Assembly: GCF_025989125.1 (NCBI RefSeq)
Contig: NZ_JAPDNR010000001.1
Coordinates: 4,824,087-4,888,086, forward strand
Length of the DNA: 64,000 nt
Direction of reading: 5' to 3'
Source of the DNA: Chitinophaga nivalis
GTDB lineage: Bacteria; Bacteroidota; Bacteroidia; Chitinophagales; Chitinophagaceae
Shown here: positions 51,240 to 59,163 of the stretch, piece by piece
Position numbering within the stretch: the first letter of the stretch is position 1
Layout of the letters: the number at the start of each line of letters is the position of its first letter
The notes under the pieces: generated by a model
The model's database searches: none
What the model was told of the DNA's origin: nothing
What the model saw: only the letters and a program-made list of their open reading frames with translations
Translations under genes and position numbers: made by a program

Positions 51240-51905
51240 TTATATCGGATTCGTTTGTACTTTATATTCAAAAATGTTCTTGTTCTGCAGCAAATAGCTG
51301 TCCAGTTGTCTGAGCTGATCCCGGTGACCGCGTACCGCATAGTTGACTTCTATGATATCCTCTTTTCGCATGATCAGCATGCGCTTGTATTTTAATTTGT
51401 ATTGCTGCAGCACAGTTTCCAGATCGTCCTGTGGAAATTTTTCTTCATAATAGAAAATAGTGTAGAGTTTTTTATCATTAATGATGGCCACCCTAAATTC
51501 CAGGTATTCCATTCCTATAAGTACTACAATGCCTGCTACCAGCGTGGAGCCTGCCAGTAGGTACTGACTCATGCCCACCGCCATACCGATAGCTGCCGCC
51601 ACCCAGATGGTAGCAGCGGTGGTGATGCCATCAATGGCATAATCTCCTTTAAATATAACGCCTGCACCAATGAAACCCACGCCGGTAAGGATGTTGGAGG
51701 CAATACGATCGGCACTGGCAGGATAGCCCATTTCAGCAGACAGGATGGTGAAAACAGTACAGCTCACACAAATCAGCGTCATGGTACGCATACCGGCGGC
51801 TTTGCGCTTATATTCCCTCTCCAGGCCCAGTATAGCGCCCATCAATAAAGCGATCAGTACTTTCAGCAACTGATCTTCCTGTATGATCTGCATTAAATGT
51901 TTCAT
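51240..51905 (-). CDS. MgtC/SapB-family membrane protein
   Basis: 221 residues from the ATG at 51905 (MKHLMQIIQEDQLLKVLIA). A start at 51935 falls inside the promoter box at 51933-51940. About five helices with the conserved GAILGLEREYKRKAAGMRTMTLICVSCTVFTILS in two parts and NILTGVGFIGAGVIFKG. A C-terminal ACT-like domain follows (from RVAIINDKKLYTIFYYEEKF). The family affects magnesium homeostasis and survival in acid or within hosts, possibly by acting on ATP synthase. First gene before the DUF763 and EndoV genes on this strand. Confidence 0.92.
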   Translation of the reverse strand: MKHLMQIIQEDQLLKVLIALLMGAILGLEREYKRKAAGMRTMTLICVSCTVFTILSAEMGYPASADRIASNILTGVGFIGAGVIFKGDYAIDGITTAATIWVAAAIGMAVGMSQYLLAGSTLVAGIVVLIGMEYLEFRVAIINDKKLYTIFYYEEKFPQDDLETVLQQYKLKYKRMLIMRKEDIIEVNYAVRGHRDQLRQLDSYLLQNKNIFEYKVQTNPI

Positions 51906-51932
51906 GTGCGGGAAATATTGAAATATTTGATA

Positions 51933-51940
51933 CAAATGTA
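51933..51940 (-). promoter_or_regulatory. Candidate -7 promoter box TACATTTG for the MgtC gene
   Basis: An exact TAnnTTTG match on the minus strand, 27 bases before the ATG at 51905. It may drive the MgtC-DUF763-EndoV set. Confidence 0.5.
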
Positions 51941-52008
51941 AGGGTTGGCATAATTCTTTCCTCTCATGTAATGATAATCATCTATCACTACTAACTATAT
52001 ACCGTTTT

Positions 52009-52197
52009 ATGAAACTGCTAGTATATAAATTTTGTATGGTCATCTGTGTAGCGGGTATTTTAAGTTTGTTGCTATTCGCCTGTAACGGAGCGAAGGAAGT
52101 GAGCAAAGAGGCTGACTCCGCAGCGACTACACTGCCTAAGGTAGAAAGTACCCTGAAAACAGACAGTACCCAACACCGTACCGACAGTATCAGATAA
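52009..52197 (+). CDS. Small lipoprotein of unknown function (first of two)
   Basis: 62 residues. Lipobox LLFAC with Cys at 25 after a hydrophobic segment (VICVAGILSLLLFAC). The mature 37 residues are Ser/Thr/Asp-rich with the ending TDSTQHRTDSIR and no fold pattern. A similar lipoprotein of 75 residues follows 84 bases later. Function unknown; such short lipopeptides are common in Chitinophaga-like genomes. Confidence 0.65.
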   Translation: MKLLVYKFCMVICVAGILSLLLFACNGAKEVSKEADSAATTLPKVESTLKTDSTQHRTDSIR

Positions 52198-52281
52198 ACA
52201 GTCGGCTAATACCAGTACGAAGGAAGAAGGAGATGTTAACCACCTCAAAGCAAATTACTTCACCCTTAATCTGGTATTATT

Positions 52282-52509
52282 ATGAAAGGATCAACATTAT
52301 CCGCCATGCTGCTGGCAGCGGGTATTTCAGCCCTGTTGCTGACGGCATGTGGTAACGGAGAAGGAGACAGAAACAATTCGGTAGCTACTGATTCTGCCGG
52401 TATTAACAATGAAAACGTGGATACGGCGGCCATTTTGCCCGACACCGTGCCATTAGACAGAACACCGCCACCCGGCTCGCCCGGAGGAGATTCTTCCCGG
52501 AAAAATTAA
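52282..52509 (+). CDS. Small lipoprotein of unknown function (second of two)
   Basis: 75 residues. Lipobox LLLTACGN (Cys at 23). The mature part is acidic and disordered: GEGDRNNSVATDSAGINN and a Pro-rich tail PLDRTPPPGSPGGDSSRKN. Shares the layout and Asp/Ser/Thr bias with its neighbour. A 22-bp hairpin follows 17 bases after the stop. Confidence 0.65.
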   Translation: MKGSTLSAMLLAAGISALLLTACGNGEGDRNNSVATDSAGINNENVDTAAILPDTVPLDRTPPPGSPGGDSSRKN

Positions 52510-52526
52510 GTGAGTATTACCGGTAT

Positions 52527-52585
52527 TACGCATGTTATAAAAGAGAACCGCTATCACGCAACCGTTCTCTTTTATGGCATGCGTA
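52527..52585 (+). terminator. Long hairpin after the lipoprotein genes
   Basis: A 22-bp stem (52527-52548 with 52564-52585) has two G-U wobbles and a 15-base loop; the outer arm is TACGCATG, the inner AAAGAGAAC. The T content after it is modest (TGCTTATTT). It could stop the lipoprotein transcript before the ABC exporter. Confidence 0.65.
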
Positions 52586-52678
52586 TGCTTATTTGGTAAG
52601 GCTGTTTTTTTATTTTGGAGCATTTTACAATATATTTGGCGCCTGTTCGTCTCCCCTCAAACAAAGAACTTTATCCTG

Positions 52679-54454
52679 ATGCAAAACGAAAGCAACACCC
52701 CGGCACCAAAACAAAAGATAAAGCTTGCGGCGCTGAAGAAAACATTCCGACTCTTTAAATACGTGAAGCCTTTTTGGGCAGAATTTACCCTGGGCATGCT
52801 GTTCCTGCTGGTATCCAGTTCTGCAGGTTTAGCGTTTCCGCAGTTATTGGGAGATCTGGTAGATCCCAAAAACCACGATGTCCTTTTCCAGGGAATGAAT
52901 CGCGCCGGATTATTGCTGGTAGCAGTACTGGTAGGGCAATCCATTTTCTCCTTTTTCCGTATTGTTTTATTTGTGAATGTTACGGAGAAAACCCTGGCAG
53001 CTTTGCGGCAAACCATCTACAGCCATCTGATCAAACTGCCGATGAAATTTTTCCTCGAGCGGAGAGTCGGAGAACTGAGCAGTCGCATATCGTCAGATAT
53101 CTCTCTCTTACAGGAAACATTTACCACCACACTGGCCGAATTTATCCGGCAGATAATTCTGGTAATAGGTGGTATTATTATATTGTTGATTACTTCCTGG
53201 CAGCTCACAGCCTTTATGCTGGCCATTTTTCCGATAATGATGGTGATCGCGGTATTCTTCGGGAAATTCATCCGCGAGTTCTCGAAAGAAGTACAGGAGG
53301 AAGTGGCGGCCTCCAATACAGTGGTAGAGGAAACCCTGCAAGGTATCCTGAATGTAAAGGCGTTTGCCAACGAATATTTTGAAATTGCCCGTTACCGTGT
53401 GCGTACCAACGCAGCGGCCCGCATTGGTATGAAAGGGGGTAAATTCCGCGGTGCTTTTTCTTCCTTTATTATCCTGGGTATCTTCGGAGCGCTGGTAGCA
53501 GTTATCTGGAGAGGCGTGGCCATTGGCATGACAACGCCCTCGCTGATTTCCTTTGTGCTCTATTCTGTTTTTATTGGCGGTTCTGTAGCGGGGCTGGCAG
53601 AAGTATATACCAACTTACAGCGTAGCATCGGCGCAACAGAACACTTACTGGAAATACTGGATGAACCGGAAGAAGATATTACCGAGGTGCATACGATTGC
53701 TCCGGAAAACCAGCTGGACGGACAGATCAGCTTCCGCAACCTGTCTTTCCATTATCCTTCCCGTCCTGATCTGCAGATCCTGCAGGATGTTTCCTTTGAG
53801 GTGTATGCCGATCAGAAAGTAGCCCTGGTAGGCCCCAGCGGCGCCGGTAAAAGTACCATCGTGTCCCTTTTGCTGCGCCTGTATGATGGCGTAGGCGGAG
53901 AAATCCTGTTCGACGGCCGCGACAACCGCACCATTCCCTTATCAGAACTGCGGACACAGATGGCCGTGGTACCCCAGGATGTATTCCTGTTTGGTGGCAC
54001 CATTGCAGAAAACCTGGCCTATGGCAAGCCGGATGCTACCCCGGAAGAAATGGAGGAAGCGGCGCGTAAAGCCAATGCGTGGGAATTCATACAACGGTTC
54101 CCGTTAGGTCTGAATACGGTAGTGGGAGAACGGGGTATACAGCTCTCCGGCGGGCAGCGGCAACGTATTGCCATTGCACGGGCAGTACTGAAAAACCCAC
54201 GTATCTTAATCCTCGATGAGGCAACATCCGCCCTGGATTCTGAATCCGAAAAACTGGTACAGGATGCGCTGGACAAGCTGATGGAAGGACGTACTTCCAT
54301 TGTGATTGCCCATCGCCTGGCTACGGTGCGCAAGGCCGACAAGATCATTGTACTGGACAAAGGACGTATTGTGGAAGAAGGTACCCACGCTGAACTGATA
54401 GGCCTGGACAGTGGTTTGTATCGCATGCTCAGTGATATGCAGTTTGCCAGCTGA
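52679..54454 (+). CDS. MsbA-like ABC exporter (membrane domain plus ATPase)
   Basis: 591 residues from the ATG at 52679 (MQNESNTPAPKQKIKLAALK); the frame is open to 52574, but this would cross the hairpin before it. Six helices (first about FWAEFTLGMLFLLVSSSAGL) with the coupling segment, then the ATPase domain: Walker A GPSGAGKST, Q-loop, signature IQLSGGQRQRIAIARAVL, Walker B RILILDEATSALDSESE and the His switch in VIAHRLAT. It forms a homodimer that flips lipids or exports a peptide or drug. The substrate is unknown; a general lipid A-type flippase is possible. Confidence 0.92.
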   Translation: MQNESNTPAPKQKIKLAALKKTFRLFKYVKPFWAEFTLGMLFLLVSSSAGLAFPQLLGDLVDPKNHDVLFQGMNRAGLLLVAVLVGQSIFSFFRIVLFVNVTEKTLAALRQTIYSHLIKLPMKFFLERRVGELSSRISSDISLLQETFTTTLAEFIRQIILVIGGIIILLITSWQLTAFMLAIFPIMMVIAVFFGKFIREFSKEVQEEVAASNTVVEETLQGILNVKAFANEYFEIARYRVRTNAAARIGMKGGKFRGAFSSFIILGIFGALVAVIWRGVAIGMTTPSLISFVLYSVFIGGSVAGLAEVYTNLQRSIGATEHLLEILDEPEEDITEVHTIAPENQLDGQISFRNLSFHYPSRPDLQILQDVSFEVYADQKVALVGPSGAGKSTIVSLLLRLYDGVGGEILFDGRDNRTIPLSELRTQMAVVPQDVFLFGGTIAENLAYGKPDATPEEMEEAARKANAWEFIQRFPLGLNTVVGERGIQLSGGQRQRIAIARAVLKNPRILILDEATSALDSESEKLVQDALDKLMEGRTSIVIAHRLATVRKADKIIVLDKGRIVEEGTHAELIGLDSGLYRMLSDMQFAS

Positions 54455-54477
54455 TGATCTTACTTAACTTATTATAT

Positions 54478-54520
54478 AAAAACGCGAAGCGGAAAACAAA
54501 GGATTGTTTTCCGCTTCGCG
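54478..54520 (-). terminator. Terminator between ABC exporter and thioesterase
   Basis: A perfect 16-bp stem (54483-54498 with 54505-54520, arm CGCGAAGCGGAAAACA) and a 6-base loop. On the minus strand five Ts follow, so it ends the thioesterase transcript; the plus strand has just CTTTA, but the same hairpin may help there. Confidence 0.85.
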
Positions 54521-54556
54521 CTTTATGGTATCGGGATGCCCCGTTGAAATACCGGA

Positions 54557-55030
54557 TTACATATATGGCTTCATTTCTTCATCAATATCTTTCCGCAGGT
54601 CCATCAGCTTTTTAGCGTAGGACTCCATGTTGGTTTCATTGACAGTTCTGGGTGTCCACTTCGGTACAGGTACGGTTTTGCCATTGTCGTCTACCGCTGC
54701 AAATACCATTACACAGTGAGTGGTCTTGGCTTTCTTTTGCTGCCGGGGATTACCCGCAAATACATCGATGGAGATGTGCATGCTGGTATTACCGGTGTAG
54801 ATGATAGAGGCGTTGATTTCTACCAGGTCGCCGATGGAAATAGGTTTGAAAAAACGAATACCACCCACATACACCGTAACGGCATATTGGCCGCTCCAGT
54901 TGGCAGCACAGGTATAGCCGGCCTGGTCTATCCATTTCATTACAGAGCCACCATGTACCTTGCCCCCGAAATTTACATCGGAAGGTTCTGCCAGGAAACG
55001 TAAAGTAATTGTATGATAAATCGAGTCCAT
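54557..55030 (-). CDS. Acyl-CoA thioesterase (hotdog fold)
   Basis: 157 residues. The YciA/BFIT-like pattern DVNFGGKVHGGSVMKWIDQAGYTCA with the catalytic Asp, VTVYVGGIRFFKPISIGDLVEI and NTSMHISIDVFAG. Members hydrolyse acyl-CoA to the free acid and CoA in the cytoplasm; the chain length preferred here is unknown. The gene precedes its terminator; the TonB-type receptor gene (minus strand) ends 42 bases upstream. Confidence 0.92.
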   Translation of the reverse strand: MDSIYHTITLRFLAEPSDVNFGGKVHGGSVMKWIDQAGYTCAANWSGQYAVTVYVGGIRFFKPISIGDLVEINASIIYTGNTSMHISIDVFAGNPRQQKKAKTTHCVMVFAAVDDNGKTVPVPKWTPRTVNETNMESYAKKLMDLRKDIDEEMKPYM

Positions 55031-55072
55031 AAAATAATAATAAGGAGAAACTAATGCGCTGTAAAGTACGAA

Positions 55073-57556
55073 TTAATTACCTTCTCCGTTATTCATTTCC
55101 ATATTACCTTCCTTGGATTTGTTGCTCTTGCGTTTGAAGAGATGGGTATCCAGTTTACCAAAGCGCCAGGTAGCATTGAGCCGTAGCTCACGGGTGAGCC
55201 GCTTGCGATAATTCTCCTGTTCGGAAAAGGCGGTATTGGTATAGCTCAGGTTACGGTCACTGTTGAAAATATCATTGATGCCTAAAGAAATGGACAAGGC
55301 TTTATTTTTCAGCAGGTCTTTCTTGATGGCAGCATCAATAGACCAGGAAGGTTCCCGTTGTCCCTGTGGGAGGATTTGCCTGGACTCATATTCACCGGCT
55401 ATCTGCAGGGTAAGGTTCCACGGCAGTTTGGTATTGCTGTTGACTTTACCGAACCAGATAAAACCCTGATTGGACAAGTTGTCGCCATTACCGGATGCGT
55501 TGATTTTTGTCTGCGCCAGGTTCACGTTGGTGGTCAGGTCCCAGTAGCTGGTCAGCTGACTTCTCAGCGTAATTTCTGCGCCATAGGAATTACGGGTATT
55601 GGCATTGATCGGATAGGAGAGCAGCACCCGCTGCGTTTGTCCGTTCAGGTTAAGGGTAGTATCTACATAAAAATCCGTAATGGCATTATTGGTATTACGG
55701 TAGTATAAAGACACGAGGATATTGTGTTTATGCGCGATATCTTTCAGGTACGACAACTCAAATGAGTTGGTGAATTCCGGTTTCAGTTCCGGATTACCAC
55801 GGCTGGCACTTTGTCCGCTGTATTCAATAGTCGGCAACAGATCCCTGAACCAGGGCCGGCGGATACGGCGGCTATAGTTGAGTTGGAGCTCATGATCCCC
55901 TTTCAGTTTCTGGGAGAGGAATAAGCTGGGGAACAGGCTCACCGGATAATTGATTTTGTACGATTCTTTGGTGCCCAGTCTGGTTTCTCCGCTGTAATTG
56001 GATTGCTCTGCTCTTAACCCTACCTGATAGCCGAAATCATTTTTGGCGCCGGTGTAGCTCACATAGGCGGCATTGATCTGCTCCTGATAATGATAGTTAT
56101 TGGAGAGTGCGGAGTCCAGCAGGAAGTTACCGCCCGGGTATTGTTTACCCATGGTATTGGTATAGTTGTCGAACCGACGGTTATTGGTACGTAGTCCGGC
56201 TTCTATTTTACTGGTGGGCGTAAATGGTTTTACATAATCTACCTGGCCGGTGAGGTAAGTGGTCGTCCCTTTACCTTCGCCATAGCGTTCTTCCGGCCTT
56301 TTGGGATCGTAAATAGGATCTCCGTTCAGGTTATAGTACTGCAGGCTGTATTCAGAAGAGTTATCTCCGGTGGCGCGGTTATAGGTAAAGTCGGCCGTCA
56401 GTTCTTCTCCTTCTTTGGCAAAAGTATGCTTATAGCCCAGCTGGGTGGTATAATTACGGAAACCATTTCTGGTATTGTCTACCCCCGTACCATAGCGAAG
56501 TGGCTGCTGGCGGGCATCCATTTCATGCAACGTCTGATTGTTATACCGGTTGAAGTTACCGCCGGTCAGCGACTGGGATACCGTGAGGGTGTTGCGGTTG
56601 TCGATGAACCAATCGAAACCGATACGGCCATTTTGGAATTTGCGGTAAAAATCGCCTTCCTGTAATTGCTCCAGGAAAGAGGTGTCTTTGTTCATGTTTT
56701 TCCGGAACAGGCGGCCGGTTGTAGGCGACACACGGTTACGGATATTATAGCTCAGGAAGAAATTAAACTGTTGCTGCCGCAGGTTGAAATCAATGCCTGC
56801 ATTGGCGCTGCCGAGTGAGCTGCCTCCCAGGTTGATCAATCCGTTGATACCGGCTTTCTTGTTTTTCTTGAGCACAATGTTGAGGATACCACTCATGCCT
56901 TCTGCATCATACTTGGCAGATGGGTTGGTGACTACTTCAATATTGGCAATGGCGTCTGCCGGAATCTGGTCGAGGGTGAGGGTAGAAGGACGGCCATCAA
57001 TGAAGATGGTAGGGGTACCGTTGCGGACCGTTACATTACCATCTATATCCACGCTCACGGAAGGTACCTGTTTCAGTACGTCTGTAGCAGTACCACCAAT
57101 GCTGGCGAGGTTTTTATCTACATTGAATACGCGTTTATCAATGGCCATGGTGAACGCCGGTTTTTCGCCTACCACATTCACGGCAGCCAGCGATTTTACA
57201 TTTGCTTTTAACCGGATATTGCCTACATCCAGGGTGTTGCTGGCAGGTGTAAGCGCCACGGATTTGAACGTGGTTTCATAACCGATAAAATTAATTTTAA
57301 GGAGATACTTACCTAATGCGACATGCTCGAAATTAAAATCTCCGTTAGGTTTAGACAACATACCTGTCAGCACAGATGAATCAGCACGCAGGAGGGCCAC
57401 AGAGGCATATTCCACTGGCTTATTGGTCTGAGCATCCAATAGTTTCCCGTATAAGGCGCCGGTGGCATCTGCATTTTTTTCATGCGGATGTTGCGCCAGG
57501 AGAGGGAGGTGAAATAATAACATCCATCCTGTCAGTGACAAAACAATTTTTCTCAT
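55073..57556 (-). CDS. TonB-dependent outer-membrane receptor-like beta-barrel protein
   Basis: 827 residues. Signal peptide (MRKIVLSLTGWMLLFHLPLLAQ), then a carboxypeptidase-regulatory repeat (GALYGKLLDAQTNKPVEYAS ... GDFNFEHVALGKYLLKI), a plug (IGGTATDVLKQVPSVSVDIDG and GTPTIFIDGRPSTL with SAKYDAEGMSGILNIVLKK) and a barrel with many aromatic beta strands (NRVSPTTGRLFRK, YGEGKGTTTYLTGQVDYVK). The ending FGKLDTHLFKRKSNKSKEGN runs on past the last strand. This is the outer-membrane beta-barrel family (OMP_b-brl_3). No SusD partner is adjacent; the ligand is unknown. Confidence 0.9.
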   Translation of the reverse strand: MRKIVLSLTGWMLLFHLPLLAQHPHEKNADATGALYGKLLDAQTNKPVEYASVALLRADSSVLTGMLSKPNGDFNFEHVALGKYLLKINFIGYETTFKSVALTPASNTLDVGNIRLKANVKSLAAVNVVGEKPAFTMAIDKRVFNVDKNLASIGGTATDVLKQVPSVSVDIDGNVTVRNGTPTIFIDGRPSTLTLDQIPADAIANIEVVTNPSAKYDAEGMSGILNIVLKKNKKAGINGLINLGGSSLGSANAGIDFNLRQQQFNFFLSYNIRNRVSPTTGRLFRKNMNKDTSFLEQLQEGDFYRKFQNGRIGFDWFIDNRNTLTVSQSLTGGNFNRYNNQTLHEMDARQQPLRYGTGVDNTRNGFRNYTTQLGYKHTFAKEGEELTADFTYNRATGDNSSEYSLQYYNLNGDPIYDPKRPEERYGEGKGTTTYLTGQVDYVKPFTPTSKIEAGLRTNNRRFDNYTNTMGKQYPGGNFLLDSALSNNYHYQEQINAAYVSYTGAKNDFGYQVGLRAEQSNYSGETRLGTKESYKINYPVSLFPSLFLSQKLKGDHELQLNYSRRIRRPWFRDLLPTIEYSGQSASRGNPELKPEFTNSFELSYLKDIAHKHNILVSLYYRNTNNAITDFYVDTTLNLNGQTQRVLLSYPINANTRNSYGAEITLRSQLTSYWDLTTNVNLAQTKINASGNGDNLSNQGFIWFGKVNSNTKLPWNLTLQIAGEYESRQILPQGQREPSWSIDAAIKKDLLKNKALSISLGINDIFNSDRNLSYTNTAFSEQENYRKRLTRELRLNATWRFGKLDTHLFKRKSNKSKEGNMEMNNGEGN

Positions 57557-57906
57557 GTTTACGTTTACTAGCTTCCAACAATTTATATCAAGTCATAAAA
57601 ATAATTCTATTGCCCGAAGAATCGTTGTTTTTTGGGATAAAAGGCAGCATGGAACCCTTTACAGTGGTCAGTTTCATCTTTGTGTCTGGTTGTAATGTTG
57701 ATTGGTGGCCGATCTGGTATGTAAGGGGTGCATTTTCCCCAACTGTTAATTAGTGTTAAGCCTGATTGGTAATGGTATTCAGGGCCTGCAGATCATACGT
57801 TAAATTTTGTGGATAAAAAATAGGACGGAATAAGTTTATCTTTTCAATAGTTAAATAGAGCTACGTATCTTTACAGCCAGCTGTTGCGTTATTTTAATTT
57901 TTTTAT
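57557..57906. other. Divergent spacer before the DUF695 gene
   Basis: 350 bases, with no clear gene. A -7-like TATCTTTA (one base off consensus) lies at 57866-57873 before the ATG at 57907. A short frame covering 57557-57753 is not supported. Confidence 0.55.
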
Positions 57907-58665
57907 ATGCATAAGGACTACAGACCGGATTGGGATATTTACACATGTCATATTGAAGAAAGTCCGGCAGTTATAGGCCTTGACCTGGATCTGAGACGAT
58001 TTGCACCGCTGAAGGAAAAGCCGAATGCCATATATATAACAGTATATCTGAATAATCCACGTGAAGACGGATTTCCACAAAATGATGAGTTTGCCATCAT
58101 GGGTGAAATAGAAGACCGGTTGGTGGAACAGCTACAAACCAAACTGGATGCGCATTTCGTAGGAAGAACCTTTTCAAACGGGGTACGTGATTTCTACTTT
58201 TATACTGGCACGACATTATTGCATGATAAATTTATTGCGGATGCAATGATCAACTTCCCGGACTACCGGTATGACTATGGTGTAAAAGACGATAATAACT
58301 GGGAATTGTATTTCGATTTCCTGTTTCCTGATGTATACGAGTTTCAACGTATACAGAACAGGAAAGTATTACGTATGTTACGGCAGCATGGAGATGTATC
58401 TGAGATAGAGCGTCCGATAGAACATTGGATTCATTTCAGAACAGCCGAAGATAAAACGACTTACTGGGAACATGTAAAAGATAGTGCCTTTACCCTGGTA
58501 CATGATCAGCAGGTAGATAATCCGGAGTTTCCTTTCCGGTTATGTATTGCCCGTTCTGATAATGCCAACGAGGCTACCATCGACAGTGTGGTGATGAGTC
58601 TGTGGGAACTGGCCCAGCAACTGAATGCGGAGTATGACGGTTGGGAAACCAGCATTATGAAGTAA
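57907..58665 (+). CDS. DUF695-RraB fusion protein
   Basis: 252 residues. The N-terminal half (about 1-135) is a DUF695-type domain (DWDIYTCHIEESPAVIGLDLDL, NAIYITVYLNNPREDGFPQN, GVRDFYFYTGTT). The C-terminal part (about 145-252) follows the RraB pattern (VLRMLRQHGDVSEIERPIEHWIHF, ARSDNANEATIDSVVMSLWELAQQLNAEYDGWE). RraB inhibits RNase E in E. coli; whether this protein does so here is not known. It stands alone between spacers. Confidence 0.88.
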   Translation: MHKDYRPDWDIYTCHIEESPAVIGLDLDLRRFAPLKEKPNAIYITVYLNNPREDGFPQNDEFAIMGEIEDRLVEQLQTKLDAHFVGRTFSNGVRDFYFYTGTTLLHDKFIADAMINFPDYRYDYGVKDDNNWELYFDFLFPDVYEFQRIQNRKVLRMLRQHGDVSEIERPIEHWIHFRTAEDKTTYWEHVKDSAFTLVHDQQVDNPEFPFRLCIARSDNANEATIDSVVMSLWELAQQLNAEYDGWETSIMK

Positions 58666-58738
58666 CCGGCCGGGTATAACGGTAACGGCTAAATAGTGCA
58701 GGAGTATAGCAGCGTTTTTTTTATTTTTTATATTATTC

Positions 58739-58790
58739 ATGAGCGAAGACAAAAGCAGGATCACGCATCGCTGCTTTTATCTTCGCTCAT
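58739..58790. terminator. Long hairpin between DUF695 and DUF1328 genes
   Basis: The arms 58739-58758 and 58771-58790 are complementary over 20 bases except for one C-A mismatch (a G-U pair on the minus strand). The plus side ends in TCATTTT. It lies between converging genes and probably acts as a terminator for one or both. Confidence 0.65.
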
Positions 58791-58852
58791 TCATTTTACA
58801 GCTGCCGTTACCAGCTTATTTCCGGTAAGGCTGTAATAATTATACCTGGTAT

Positions 58853-59014
58853 TTATTTCCTCAGCAGTCCTGCAAGCAGGGAAACGACAAAGAGTACCAG
58901 AAAAATAAAGAAGAGAATTTTTGCTATAGACACTGCGCCTGCCGCAATACCACCAAACCCGAATACGGCTGCAATGATAGCAATGATAAAAAATATTAAA
59001 GCCCAACGTAACAT
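58853..59014 (-). CDS. DUF1328 (YtjA-like) small membrane protein
   Basis: 53 residues, the same length as E. coli YtjA. It reads MLRWALIFFIIAIIAAVFGF then GGIAAGAVSIAKILFF, IFLVLFVVSLLAGLLRK: two helices joined by the GGIAAGA turn that marks DUF1328. The role is unknown, perhaps in envelope stress. The gene is easily missed because another frame runs across it (58791-59006). Confidence 0.88.
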   Translation of the reverse strand: MLRWALIFFIIAIIAAVFGFGGIAAGAVSIAKILFFIFLVLFVVSLLAGLLRK

Positions 59015-59163
59015 AACTTGACGGTTTTATGGTGAACGAAAAGATTTTAATACTTTATCTGATCTGTTTGCAGGAAATCTTACAATTATCGTTCCTTCTG
59101 CACAATAATTGGATTAATGGTGGTTCGGTTTTTTTTTAATATAATTGTTGCCTGCTGCTTAGA

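Noticed and set aside
57557..57753. Short plus-strand frame ending at 57753
   Set aside because: Most of it overlaps the antisense of the receptor gene's 5' end, and the remaining part lacks protein-like composition.
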